From Rhizomicrobium sp. (lineage in GTDB: Bacteria; Pseudomonadota; Alphaproteobacteria; Micropepsales; Micropepsaceae): a DNA stretch of 64,000 nucleotides. Of this stretch, positions 8,029 through 16,658 are shown piece after piece. Each line of letters opens with the position of its first letter. Positions within the stretch are counted from its first letter, which is position 1. Below the pieces are notes generated by a model. That model had not been told where the DNA came from and searched no databases. It was given only the letters and a program-made list of their open reading frames with translations. The translations under genes and the position numbers were made by a program. The DNA lies in the NCBI GenBank assembly GCA_037200985.1, contig JBBCGJ010000001.1, forward strand, positions 3,882,756 to 3,946,755, written 5' to 3'.

Positions 8029-8640
8029 CTAATTCGAAGACGGCGCTGCGGGGCTCCAGGCGTCGGCGCGCGCCTGCGCCTGCGCCCATGTCGCCGCGGT
8101 CAGGACGGCGTCCAGCCGCGCCTGCAGGTCCGCCGAGATGCCCGGCAGGCCGAGCGCGAAGCGCGCACCGTTCGCGCGATAGATCAGCGCCCATTTGCCG
8201 GCTTCGACGGGATCGGGCGCGACGCCGTTGCCGTCGAGATACAGCACCGCCAGGCTGAGCTGCGCCTTGGGGAGGTTTTGGCTCGCGGCTTTGAGGATGA
8301 AGGCGGCGCCTTCCTGCTTCAGGCTCGCAGCGCGCTGCGCATCCGGATCCGCCTTGCCGGTATCGAGCAGGCACAGGCCGAGATTGTACTGGGCAAGTTC
8401 GTGGCCGTCGCCGCCCGCCGCCAATTGGCGAAGGATCGGGATGGCCTCGTTGCATTTTCCGGCCAGCCGCAGATCCTCGGCTCTGCCCTCGGGATCGGGC
8501 GGGAGGCCGGCGGGGCGCGACAGCGTGCTGCCGTCCGGATCGATCACCTGGTCGGCCGGGCCGCCCTGCGCCTGGGCGGCGCCCGGAACGGCAAGGCAAG
8601 CCAGGATCGACAAGACCGCAAGCGCTGTTTTCCGTTTCAT
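8029..8640 (-). CDS. Secreted Sel1-like repeat protein
   Basis: A 203-residue protein with signal peptide MKRKTALAVLSILACLAVPG (cleavage after AQA). The mature part has Sel1/TPR-like helices, including LAQYNLGLCLLDTGKA and AQLSLAVLYLDGNGVAPDPV; the latter carries the A-x-x-x-L-x-x-x-Y-x-x-G-x-G-V-x-x-D pattern of Sel1 repeats. Such proteins act as periplasmic scaffolds. No partner is evident. It is divergent from prfC. Confidence 0.68.
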   Translation of the reverse strand: MKRKTALAVLSILACLAVPGAAQAQGGPADQVIDPDGSTLSRPAGLPPDPEGRAEDLRLAGKCNEAIPILRQLAAGGDGHELAQYNLGLCLLDTGKADPDAQRAASLKQEGAAFILKAASQNLPKAQLSLAVLYLDGNGVAPDPVEAGKWALIYRANGARFALGLPGISADLQARLDAVLTAATWAQAQARADAWSPAAPSSN

Positions 8641-8769
8641 CCCGCATCGTCCCGTCGCCGCCGTTTCTTTCTAATTGGACGGCGGCGCGCCCGTCCACCC
8701 CGGCGAATATCGGCCGCGGCCGGCGGCGGAGATGACAGGGCTTTGCGATCCTGCTACGCCCCCGCCGTC

Positions 8770-10338
8770 ATGAGTACGCCCGCCTCCCAAGCCGCCCGGC
8801 GCCGGACTTTCGCGATCATCTCGCACCCGGACGCCGGCAAGACGACGCTGACCGAGCATCTTCTGCTGCTCGGCGGCGCGATCCATGCCGCCGGCCGCGT
8901 CAAGGCGCGCGGCGAGGCGCGCCGGGCGAAATCGGACTGGATGAAGATCGAGCAGGAGCGCGGCATCTCGGTGACCAGCGCGGTCATGACCTTCGAGTTC
9001 GAGGATGCGGTGTTCAACCTGCTCGACACGCCGGGCCATGAGGATTTCTCGGAAGACACCTACCGCACGCTGACCGCCGCCGATTCCGCGGTGATGGTGA
9101 TCGACGCGGCGAAGGGCATCGAGACCCAGACCCGCAAGCTGTTCGAAGTCTGCCGGCTGCGCGACATCCCGATCATGACCTTCGTCAACAAGATGGACCG
9201 CGAGGCGCGCGATCCGCTCGAGCTGCTGGACGAGATCGCCGACCAGCTCCAGCTCGAATGCGCCCCGATGGTGTGGCCGGTCGGCATGGGGCTGAACTTC
9301 CGCGGCACCGTCGATCTCTATACGGAGGAATTCTCCCCCTTCGGCGGCGGCGCAAAGCTCGGCGGCAACGCGGTGGCCGCGCTGCTGAGCGCCGAAGAGA
9401 AGGACAAGCTCGACGAGGACGTCGAGCTCGTCCGCGCCGGCATGCCGCGCTTCGACCACGGCACCTATCGCGAGGGCCACCAGACGCCGGTCTATTTCGG
9501 CTCGGCGCTGAAGAATTTCGGCGTGCGCGACCTGCTCTCGGCGCTGGCCCGGAACGCGCCGCCGCCCGGCCCGGCGCCGACCCGCGGGCGCACGGTCGAG
9601 CCGTCCGACGGCGAAGTCACCGGCTTCGTGTTCAAGGTCCAGGCCAATATGGATCCCAACCACCGCGACCGCGTCGCCTTCCTGCGCCTCGCGTCGGGAA
9701 AATTCCGCCGCGGCATGAAGCTCACGCAATCGGGCACGCATAAGAGCATCGGCGTGCACAATCCGATCCTGTTCTTCGCCCAGGAGCGCGAGACGGTGGA
9801 CGAGGCCTGGCCGGGCGACATCATCGGCATCCCGAATCACGGCGTGCTGCGCGTCGGCGACACGCTGTCGGAGACCGGCGAGGTCGTGTTCACCGGCATC
9901 CCGAACTTCGCGCCCGAGATCCTGCGCCGCGTGCGGCTCGGCGATCCGATGAAGCAGAAGCACCTGACGCGCGCGCTCGAAAGCCTCGCGGAGGAGGGCG
10001 TCACGCAGGTGTTCAAGCCGCAGATCGGCTCGGCCTGGATCGTCGGCGTGGTGGGGCCGTTGCAGCTCGATGTCCTCAAGTCGCGGCTCAACGCCGAATA
10101 CGGCCTGGACGCCGACCTGGAGCCGGCGCCTTACGAGACCGCGCGCTGGCTTTCCGGCAGCGACGCCGAGCTGGAGAAATTCCAGGCGTCGAACCGCGGC
10201 GGCATGGCGGCGGACCGCGACGGCGCGCCGGTTTTCCTGGCGAAGAGCGCGTGGGAAGTGGGCTATGTGGCGGACAAATTCCCGAACATAAAATTCGCCA
10301 AGACCCGCGAACGGCACGACGTGAACGCGGAAAAGTAG
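8770..10338 (+). CDS. prfC: Peptide chain release factor 3 (RF3)
   Basis: A 522-residue translational GTPase that recycles RF1/RF2 from the ribosome after termination. G1 is SHPDAGKTTL, the switch region has RGISVTSAVMTFE, G3 is LLDTPGHEDFSEDTYRT, and G4 is VNKMDRE. RF3-specific segments include RRAKSDWMKIEQERGISV and the C-terminal PLQLDVLKSRLNAEY. Length equals the family norm (about 525). Start is ATG 8770, in MSTPASQAARRRTFAIISHP. Confidence 0.97.
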   Translation: MSTPASQAARRRTFAIISHPDAGKTTLTEHLLLLGGAIHAAGRVKARGEARRAKSDWMKIEQERGISVTSAVMTFEFEDAVFNLLDTPGHEDFSEDTYRTLTAADSAVMVIDAAKGIETQTRKLFEVCRLRDIPIMTFVNKMDREARDPLELLDEIADQLQLECAPMVWPVGMGLNFRGTVDLYTEEFSPFGGGAKLGGNAVAALLSAEEKDKLDEDVELVRAGMPRFDHGTYREGHQTPVYFGSALKNFGVRDLLSALARNAPPPGPAPTRGRTVEPSDGEVTGFVFKVQANMDPNHRDRVAFLRLASGKFRRGMKLTQSGTHKSIGVHNPILFFAQERETVDEAWPGDIIGIPNHGVLRVGDTLSETGEVVFTGIPNFAPEILRRVRLGDPMKQKHLTRALESLAEEGVTQVFKPQIGSAWIVGVVGPLQLDVLKSRLNAEYGLDADLEPAPYETARWLSGSDAELEKFQASNRGGMAADRDGAPVFLAKSAWEVGYVADKFPNIKFAKTRERHDVNAEK

Positions 10339-10356
10339 TTTTTGCAAAATAATGAC

Positions 10357-10383
10357 TGACGCGTGACGCTCGTCACGGCGTCA
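10357..10383. terminator. Stem-loop after prfC
   Basis: TGACGCGTGAC, loop GCTC, GTCACGGCGTCA: an 11-bp stem with one bulged G, 18 bp past the prfC stop. No T-run follows on the plus strand, so it is at best an imperfect terminator or a transcript-stabilising hairpin. Confidence 0.35.
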
Positions 10384-10448
10384 TGGCCACGCCCTTCTGT
10401 TGAATGCTCTTGCCGGCGGTTTCCGCAGGCATCGCTATGGGGGCGACC

Positions 10449-10862
10449 ATGCTGTTCAAGGCCGACAAGGACAAGATTCTGATCATCGCGGCGACGCTGA
10501 AGCCGAACGCGATGGGTGCACGGGGCTGGTACACGCTGAACCGTTACGCGGCCGCGGGGCGGAGCGCGATCGGAAATTCCGGCGCTACCGGCAGCGAGCA
10601 CTACGCTTTCACCTTCTCGCCGACCGACATCGCCGGCTGGGACAAGGCCACGCAACTGGAATTCGACGTGCTCGCGACCTTCCTGGGTGCCACCAGCGCG
10701 GATTTCCTGATCGATGTGCTGCAGATCGATCCAGCCACTGGCGCGCACGTCCCGTGCGGCAATCTCGACGCCGTTCCGGCCGGAAAGCCGCCGAACTACC
10801 GCTTCACGGTCGATACGCCCGATATGCTGCTGCCTTCGGGCACGTTTGCGGTCGTCTTCTGA
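10449..10862 (+). CDS. Unrecognised small protein, first of a two-gene cassette
   Basis: A 137-residue protein starting MLFKADKDKILIIAATLKPN; ATG 10449 has GGGGG five bases upstream (an in-frame ATG lies at 10437). There is no signal peptide or membrane segment. It appears beta-rich (SEHYAFTFSPTDIAGW, FDVLATFLGATSADFLIDVL, PNYRFTVDTPDMLLPSG). I recognise no family. The next gene starts 12 bases after its stop, so the two form a transcription unit. Confidence 0.55.
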   Translation: MLFKADKDKILIIAATLKPNAMGARGWYTLNRYAAAGRSAIGNSGATGSEHYAFTFSPTDIAGWDKATQLEFDVLATFLGATSADFLIDVLQIDPATGAHVPCGNLDAVPAGKPPNYRFTVDTPDMLLPSGTFAVVF

Positions 10863-10873
10863 GGAGCGGGCCG

Positions 10874-12541
10874 GTGAAACGTCTCCTGATCGTCTGCGGT
10901 CTTTCGGCCGCCGCGTTTCTCGCTTGCCTTCCGCCGTCCGCGAGCAAAGCCGCCGGACGTGCTCACGGCTCGGCCGATGACAACGCGGCCGCACCGGCCG
11001 GCGCGGCGCCCCTATCTGACGATCAGAAGGCATCCGACGCGACAATTACTCTGTTCAAATCCGATGCGCAGAACAAAGACATTTTTGCATTCGACTACGG
11101 TGTGCCGGTTTCGCCGGCGCTCGCACTGATCGGCACGAACGAAACGCTGTCCGGTTCCGCGGCGCTCAAGCCCTACACGCTTCAGGCGCCCGCGGCGGAC
11201 GGCGGCGCAAAGGGTGCCCAGTCCTTCGCCGCCGACATAGCGCCGGCCTGGTTCCTGCTCGGCAGCGACGTCAATAACTATGACAACTATATCGGCACCG
11301 GGAATGGCGGCTACGACGGCGCCTATGGCCTGCGTCTCGCGAACCGCACGCGGTTCGGCACGTCGCTTTATCTTGGCGACAAGGGCGGCGGCGATCCTTC
11401 TAAGGCCAAAGACTCCCGCCTCGCGCTCGGTCTGAGCATCGCCGTCCTGGATCAGAGCGATCCGCTCGCCGCCATCTACGTGCCCGACAAAGGACCGAAC
11501 AAGGGGCGGATCGAGCCAGTATGGGCGGAATGCGCCGACACCGTCTATGCGACCCTCTATCCGGACTACGACGCGAAGTATCTGGCCGCCATCAAGGACG
11601 AGACCGACGAGCAGCATTCGCTGCGGACGTACCGGGGGTCGTTCGATGGCCTTGCCGCGGAAGCGCATATCGATCCGGCCGGGGTCACCCAGGCGAATAT
11701 CGATGCCGCAGCGCCGGACGTCGACGGTTGTCTCGACGATGTTTGCAACAAGTTTCCCGAACTGGCTCAAAGGCTTCACGACGCATTGCATGCCGACAGC
11801 AGACCGGCCGACAAGGCGATTGCCGTGCACGCCGTCTTCGAGGAGATCAACCTCGCGATTACCGACAGGGCGGGCGATGCCGCCAAGAAAATCGCGAACA
11901 GTCTCAACGTCACCAAGGCCTTCGACGTCTGTATCGCCAAGGCGAACGCCTATGCCCGCTTCGGCAGCAAACTCGATCTTGGCGGCGGCGTCGTATGGGA
12001 CGGCGAGCCGGGCACGGCAAACGGTTTTTCCAAGACCAGCGGCGCGGTCTGGATCGCGGGACGCTATCCGCTCAACTTTCCCGAAGATCCGACCGCCGAC
12101 ATCGATCTTCTCAGCTACTGGATGATCGGCGGCACGGTGCGGGCGGGTCTGAACGAAACGGTGGCGACGGGAAACGCCGGGACGCCGAAATTTGACGCGA
12201 ATACGGTCGATGCCTGGGTCGGACTCGAAAGCTATTCCGCGGATCTCAAATTCGCGGCGCTTGCCGGCTATAAGGACACGATGGCTGTGCATGCAGCCGA
12301 TGCTGCGTTCGCGAGTTCCGGCTTCCGCTGGCAAATTTCCGGCGCGATCCGGTTGTCGCGCGTGCTGAGCGGCCTGGTCGGCCGATTCGGTCCGGACGGC
12401 AATGCCGCCACAACCGGCGCTTGGCTCAACGTGTCCTACGGCTCGGCCAATGGGACGGTAAAGACACTCGACGACAAGGCGATCCTCGTCACGCTGTCTT
12501 TCTCGCCTGGCCGGGACAATCTCTTGGGCGAAGGCGGCTGA
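10874..12541 (+). CDS. Unrecognised secreted, possibly outer-membrane, protein
   Basis: A 555-residue protein with an N-terminal signal (VKRLLIVCGLSAAAFLACLP). A Cys sits within the hydrophobic stretch, but the lipobox is not convincing. GTG 10874 is preceded by GAGGAGCGGG. The middle holds a helical, charged region with Cys pairs (WAECADTV, DGCLDDVCNKF). The last 170 residues alternate polar and hydrophobic residues (GGTVRAGLNETVATG, KFAALAGYKDTM, AWLNVSYGSANGTV), as in a beta-barrel. It ends in a soluble-looking tail rather than a terminal Phe. No family is recognised. Confidence 0.55.
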   Translation: MKRLLIVCGLSAAAFLACLPPSASKAAGRAHGSADDNAAAPAGAAPLSDDQKASDATITLFKSDAQNKDIFAFDYGVPVSPALALIGTNETLSGSAALKPYTLQAPAADGGAKGAQSFAADIAPAWFLLGSDVNNYDNYIGTGNGGYDGAYGLRLANRTRFGTSLYLGDKGGGDPSKAKDSRLALGLSIAVLDQSDPLAAIYVPDKGPNKGRIEPVWAECADTVYATLYPDYDAKYLAAIKDETDEQHSLRTYRGSFDGLAAEAHIDPAGVTQANIDAAAPDVDGCLDDVCNKFPELAQRLHDALHADSRPADKAIAVHAVFEEINLAITDRAGDAAKKIANSLNVTKAFDVCIAKANAYARFGSKLDLGGGVVWDGEPGTANGFSKTSGAVWIAGRYPLNFPEDPTADIDLLSYWMIGGTVRAGLNETVATGNAGTPKFDANTVDAWVGLESYSADLKFAALAGYKDTMAVHAADAAFASSGFRWQISGAIRLSRVLSGLVGRFGPDGNAATTGAWLNVSYGSANGTVKTLDDKAILVTLSFSPGRDNLLGEGG

Positions 12542-12575
12542 GGAACGACTCGGCGCATCCGACCCGAATACCGCG

Positions 12576-13493
12576 CTATTTCTCCAGGAACGCCGTCACC
12601 ATCGCAACCGTCGCGTCCGGGTTCTCTTCCATGATCCAGTGGCCGGAGTTCGGAACGATCCCGCCCGTGACGTCGCTCGCGGCCGCGCGCAGGATGTCCG
12701 CCTCCTGCGCGCCCATCGACTTCTCGGCGCCGAGCGCCAGCACCGGCATCGCAAGCTTGCCGCCGGCCGCCAGCAGGGCCTTGTCGTCGATCGCGTCCTG
12801 CGAAAACGCGGCGAACTGCTCGAACGCGTCGTGCATGGCATGGGGGCGGGCGTAGAGCGCCGCATAGTGCCGGCGCGTCGCTTCGTCGATGCGGCGCGGA
12901 TCGGCCGACAATTCGTTGTAGAACCTGTCGAGATAGATGCGCTCGCGCCCCTTGACCAGCCGCTCCATGTCGGGCCCGCGGAAATTGAAATGCCAGAGGA
13001 GCGGGCTCTTGAGGATTTCCTCCCAGGGACCGATGCCGGGGATCGGCGCGTCGATCACCACCCATTTCGCGATCCGGGCGGGAAACTGCGCCGCCAGCGC
13101 GTAGCCGACCATGTTGCCGATGTCATGGGTGACGAGATCGGCGCGTGCGATCTTCAGCGCATCCATCACGCCGGCGATGTCAAGCGCCTGGTTCTTCTTG
13201 GTGTAGCCGGTGTCCGGATGCGCCGAGAGCCCCATGCCGCGCAGATCGGGCACGATCACGGTGTGATCCCGGGCGAGCCTGACGGCCAGCGGTTCCCACA
13301 TATCGCCGGTGTCGGCGAAGCCGTGCAGCAGCACGACCGCCGGGCCGTGGCCGCCGACGCGGACATAAAGGCTGATGCCGTTGGTCGCGATTGTGCGGGC
13401 CTGGAAGCTCTTGGGGTAGGGCAGGACCTTGGCGGAGGCGGGAGCGGCGAGCATCAGCGCCCCGAACAGGGCGGCGGCAAGGCGGCGCGACAT
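12576..13493 (-). CDS. Secreted alpha/beta hydrolase with Asp nucleophile (epoxide hydrolase/dehalogenase-like)
   Basis: A 305-residue protein. The signal peptide RRLAAALFGALMLAAPASA follows ATG 13493; an upstream in-frame start would add 20 residues ahead of the signal. The oxyanion region is LLHGFADTGDMW. The nucleophile elbow VTHDIGNMVGYA has Asp, as in epoxide hydrolases and haloalkane dehalogenases, not Ser. The catalytic His is in NSGHWIMEE. The expected product is a periplasmic hydrolase acting on epoxides or halogenated compounds; the substrate is unknown. Confidence 0.8.
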   Translation of the reverse strand: MSRRLAAALFGALMLAAPASAKVLPYPKSFQARTIATNGISLYVRVGGHGPAVVLLHGFADTGDMWEPLAVRLARDHTVIVPDLRGMGLSAHPDTGYTKKNQALDIAGVMDALKIARADLVTHDIGNMVGYALAAQFPARIAKWVVIDAPIPGIGPWEEILKSPLLWHFNFRGPDMERLVKGRERIYLDRFYNELSADPRRIDEATRRHYAALYARPHAMHDAFEQFAAFSQDAIDDKALLAAGGKLAMPVLALGAEKSMGAQEADILRAAASDVTGGIVPNSGHWIMEENPDATVAMVTAFLEK

Positions 13494-13573
13494 GGCGAAT
13501 CTCCGAAGGAAGGACCTCCAGTGTCGCGCACTGCCGCGCGCGGCGATACCCACGGGGCCGGGCGATATTTTCC

Positions 13574-14239
13574 TTAAGCCGCCCGCTCGACCTGGGCGGA
13601 GCCTTCGCCGCGGGCGCGCCAGAACGCGACGAGCTGGCGGGCGCCGTTCTGCGGCACGCCGTCGAACACGCCCAGCATGGCGAAGTTCTCATGCACCGAG
13701 CGCGCCGGCCCCGCCAGCAGCGCCATGGCGGAGAAGGTGGCGCGGCTGACGCCGGTGGCGCGCGCCAGCGCGGCCAGCGCGCGCGCCGACGGATCGCCGA
13801 GCATCGCGGCGGCGACGGGAAGGGGAAGGCCGGCGACCTGTGCAAGCTCGGCCGCGAAGTCCCGCGCCGTCCGCGCCGCGTGAAGCAGGGCCTCGGCGTC
13901 GACCGGGGCGCATTCGATCGGGCCTTCGGCGTCGTTGCGCATCAGGATCGCGTCCTTCATCGGCGCCGGCGCGAACAGGAAGAATTCGTTGAGCAGCGAC
14001 AGCGGGAAGTCGCCGCGGTCGCGGAAACGGGCCGCCAGCACGGCGCGGCCGGGCCCCGTCATCTCGCGCACGATCTTCTCCAGGAGCGCGACGAAGGTTG
14101 CGCGCATCCCTTCGGGGTACTGCGCCGGCCAGTCGAGCAGGAGGTCCGCGACCTCGTCGGCCAGATGGGCGCGCTCGCCCGCGCCTTGCGCGGCGAGTTC
14201 GAGAAGGTGGCTCAATCGCTCTTTCGGTGTCGGCATCAT
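13574..14239 (-). CDS. DUF2336-like helical protein
   Basis: A 221-residue mostly alpha-helical soluble protein. The pattern of short helices with DxPLSLLNEFFLFAPAP and repeated PVAAAMLGDPSARALAALAR suggests an alphaproteobacterial DUF2336-type HEAT-like fold. Family assignment is by resemblance only. Function is unknown. It lies 80 bp downstream (on its strand) of no other co-directional gene within 60 bp, so it is probably monocistronic. Confidence 0.45.
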   Translation of the reverse strand: MMPTPKERLSHLLELAAQGAGERAHLADEVADLLLDWPAQYPEGMRATFVALLEKIVREMTGPGRAVLAARFRDRGDFPLSLLNEFFLFAPAPMKDAILMRNDAEGPIECAPVDAEALLHAARTARDFAAELAQVAGLPLPVAAAMLGDPSARALAALARATGVSRATFSAMALLAGPARSVHENFAMLGVFDGVPQNGARQLVAFWRARGEGSAQVERAA

Positions 14240-14301
14240 GGGTATCCCGAGAAGGACCCTAGCCGAAACACGTTAACGCTCTGTTGGCCTTGTAATGCCA
14301 G

Positions 14302-14871
14302 CTATTTCAGGGGTTTGACGGTCGAGGCGATCCGGTTGAGCAGGCCGACCACCGCCGCGTGGTCGAAGGCCGGCGGGGCGTTCGCACCCTGTCCCTGACC
14401 GTAAACCAGGATGTAATGCGCCGCGATGCAGGGCTGGCGCACCCCGATCAGCACGATGTGCTCGATGGTGTAGAGGTCGCCCGCCTTGGCCACGGTGCGC
14501 ACCGCGTCCGGCCTGTCGACCGGCCGTTCGGTGAAATAGTCGGGCGGCGGATCGACCAGGAAGGCCCGCGCCTCGCAGCGGTCGGCCGGCCGCGCGGTCT
14601 CGATCGCGAGCACGAGCTGGGGGCTCTCCAGATTGGTTCCCGGCGCGAGATCGACGGTCGGCTTCAGCGCCACGCCGTCGCGATAATCGTCGGTGTCGCC
14701 CTGGAAGAAGCCATAGCCCTTGTCCTTGAAGCCGGGATCCACGGTCCAGCCGTCGGGATAGTCGATGGAAAAGCCGCGCTTGGCGTCGGTATAGGTGTGC
14801 CAGGCCGGCTCGGCTGCGGCGCCGGTCGCGAGGACGATGCTCAGCGCTATGCCGATGGCAAGGCGGTTCAC
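14302..14871 (-). CDS. Secreted protein of unknown function downstream of decarboxylase
   Basis: A 189-residue protein with a signal peptide (VNRLAIGIALSIVLATGAAA). GTG 14871 shares its first base with the last base of the upstream decarboxylase stop (TAGTG), so translation is coupled. The mature part starts WHTYTDAKRGFSIDYPDGW, a motif seen in secreted PsbP/DUF1795-like folds that begin with a FSIxYPxxW strand. It has two Cys (DRCEARA, RQPCIAAH) that may pair. Function is not known. Confidence 0.6.
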   Translation of the reverse strand: MNRLAIGIALSIVLATGAAAEPAWHTYTDAKRGFSIDYPDGWTVDPGFKDKGYGFFQGDTDDYRDGVALKPTVDLAPGTNLESPQLVLAIETARPADRCEARAFLVDPPPDYFTERPVDRPDAVRTVAKAGDLYTIEHIVLIGVRQPCIAAHYILVYGQGQGANAPPAFDHAAVVGLLNRIASTVKPLK

Positions 14872-16049
14872 TAATTCCCCACGATCGCCCAGGTGTCGGG
14901 GAAGAAGCCGTTGAAGGTCGTGCGCACCGCCACCGAATAGGCGCCCATATAGTCGAACACGATGAAATCGCCCGGCCCGACATTGGCCGGCAGCATGATC
15001 GGCCGGGGCAGTACGTCCAGCGTATCGCAGGTCGGGCCATAGACCCGGAACGGCAGCGTCGCGCCGGGCAGCGGCAGGGCGCGGCCCTTGCCGTCCAGGG
15101 TGAACACCCGCACCGGATAATCCGCGTTCCAGCCCGGCAGGGTCAGCTCGTCGAACGAGCCATAGACGCCGTCGTTGATATAAAGTCGGTCGCCCTTGCG
15201 CAGGATCACCTGGGTGATCAGCGACAGGCCCTCTGCGATCAGGGCGCGGCCGGGCTCGCAGATCAGCGGCACTTTGGGATTGGGCAGAGTCTCGAGCGCT
15301 TCCTTGATGGTGTCGAAATACCAGTGATAGGGCGGCACGTCGTCGCCCTGATAGGGCCCCGGAAAGCCGCCGCCGATGTCGAGCGCCGCGATCTCCACGC
15401 CGGCGATCTGCGCCGTGCGCCGCGCCATCTCGATCGCCTGGGCATAGGAGAAGGGCGAGAGGCACTGCGAGCCGACATGGAAGGTGATGCAGGGCGCGGC
15501 GCCGGATTCCTCCACGCGCTTGAGCAGCCGGGCGGCCTCGGCCGGGGGCACGCCGAACTTGCTCGACAGTTCCAGCACCGCGCCGCCGAGCGGCGTCGCG
15601 ATGCGCACGAAGATGCGCAGCTTCCTGGGCGCCTTGGTCTCGGCCAGGAGCTTGTCGAGCTCGTAGTCGCAATCGACCACATAGTCGGTCACGCCGAACT
15701 GCTCGAACGCCTTCTTGGCGGCGCCGACCTGGCGCACCGGCGACATGAAATGGCAATGCGCCTCGGGAAAGCGGGTCTTGACGATCTCGATCTCCGGAAC
15801 CGAGGCGGTGTCGAAATGGCGGATGCCCGCCGCCCACACCTGGTCGAGCACATGCGGCGCCGGATTGGCCTTGATCGCATAAAGCGGATCGCCCGGAAAC
15901 GCGTCGAGGAAGCGCTTCGCCGCCGCGGCGAATTTCTCCGGAAAGATGCAATAGACCGGCTCGCCCGGCTTCATCGTGGCGATGGCCTTTTCGATCGTGC
16001 CGAAGCGGGGAAGCGTGTCGATGCGTGCGGGTGCGTTCACGGCCGGCAC
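14871..16049 (-). CDS. PLP-dependent ornithine/diamino-acid decarboxylase, alanine-racemase fold
   Basis: A 392-residue fold-III decarboxylase. PLP Lys lies in PLYAIKANPAPHVL, the glycine-rich phosphate loop in ALDIGGGFPGPYQG, EPGRALIAEG follows, and the substrate/dimer Cys motif is GPTCDTLDVL. YMGAYSV is the conserved C-terminal Tyr region. It matches bacterial ornithine decarboxylases of about 380-400 residues, which make putrescine. Lysine or diaminopimelate activity is possible, but the length and the CDTLD motif favour ornithine or lysine. Confidence 0.9.
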   Translation of the reverse strand: MPAVNAPARIDTLPRFGTIEKAIATMKPGEPVYCIFPEKFAAAAKRFLDAFPGDPLYAIKANPAPHVLDQVWAAGIRHFDTASVPEIEIVKTRFPEAHCHFMSPVRQVGAAKKAFEQFGVTDYVVDCDYELDKLLAETKAPRKLRIFVRIATPLGGAVLELSSKFGVPPAEAARLLKRVEESGAAPCITFHVGSQCLSPFSYAQAIEMARRTAQIAGVEIAALDIGGGFPGPYQGDDVPPYHWYFDTIKEALETLPNPKVPLICEPGRALIAEGLSLITQVILRKGDRLYINDGVYGSFDELTLPGWNADYPVRVFTLDGKGRALPLPGATLPFRVYGPTCDTLDVLPRPIMLPANVGPGDFIVFDYMGAYSVAVRTTFNGFFPDTWAIVGN

Positions 16050-16117
16050 CTCATTTCCGTTGCGCGGCCTCTTTGGGGCAAAGGGGGGTGGGGGTCAAGA
16101 AATATAGTGTGACAGGT

Positions 16118-16489
16118 CTATTCGACCTTTGCCTCCAGCTTGTGGCCGTCGGGATCGATGACGAAGGCGGCGTAATAGTCGGCGCCGTAATGGGGGCGCA
16201 GGCCCGGCGCGCCGGCATCGGTTCCGCCCGCCGCGAGCGCCGCCGCATGGAATGCGTCGACGGCATCGCGATCGGGTGCCGCGAAGCAGAGATGGAACCC
16301 GGCGCCCGGCGCCCGCGCCGCGGCGCCGCGCGCGAACAGCGCCAGCCGGTCCTCGCCGCCCGCCGCGCCGAACCCGCTGCCGCGCGGGTTGCGCCACACG
16401 CAGACGAATCCAAGCGGTGACAACACCGCCTCGTAGAACGCCGTGGCGCGGGCAAGATCGTTAACGCCGAGAGAAAGATGGCTGAGCAT
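16118..16489 (-). CDS. VOC/glyoxalase-family protein
   Basis: A 123-residue single VOC domain: MLSHLSLGVNDLARATAFYE at the N-terminus, GAGFHLCFAAPDRDAVDAFH in the middle, and the AAFVIDPDGHKLEAKVE ending typical of glyoxalase/bleomycin-resistance-like proteins. Metal-ligand candidates are the N-terminal His and C-terminal Glu. Start ATG 16489 was chosen to place the first beta strand correctly. Substrate unknown. Confidence 0.82.
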   Translation of the reverse strand: MLSHLSLGVNDLARATAFYEAVLSPLGFVCVWRNPRGSGFGAAGGEDRLALFARGAAARAPGAGFHLCFAAPDRDAVDAFHAAALAAGGTDAGAPGLRPHYGADYYAAFVIDPDGHKLEAKVE

Positions 16490-16658
16490 TCTTGAACGGC
16501 CTCCCATCGGCGCGCGGTTCGTGGCCCAACCGCCGTCCGATGAGCTTTGTGTCGGAATTCGACATAGGGCGGGCATCGAGATGCGATTTGGCATTGCGCC
16601 GAAATCAGCCTAGCTTGACCGAAGCGCCGAGGGGATGGCGCTCCAGAGGTTCCTTGCA

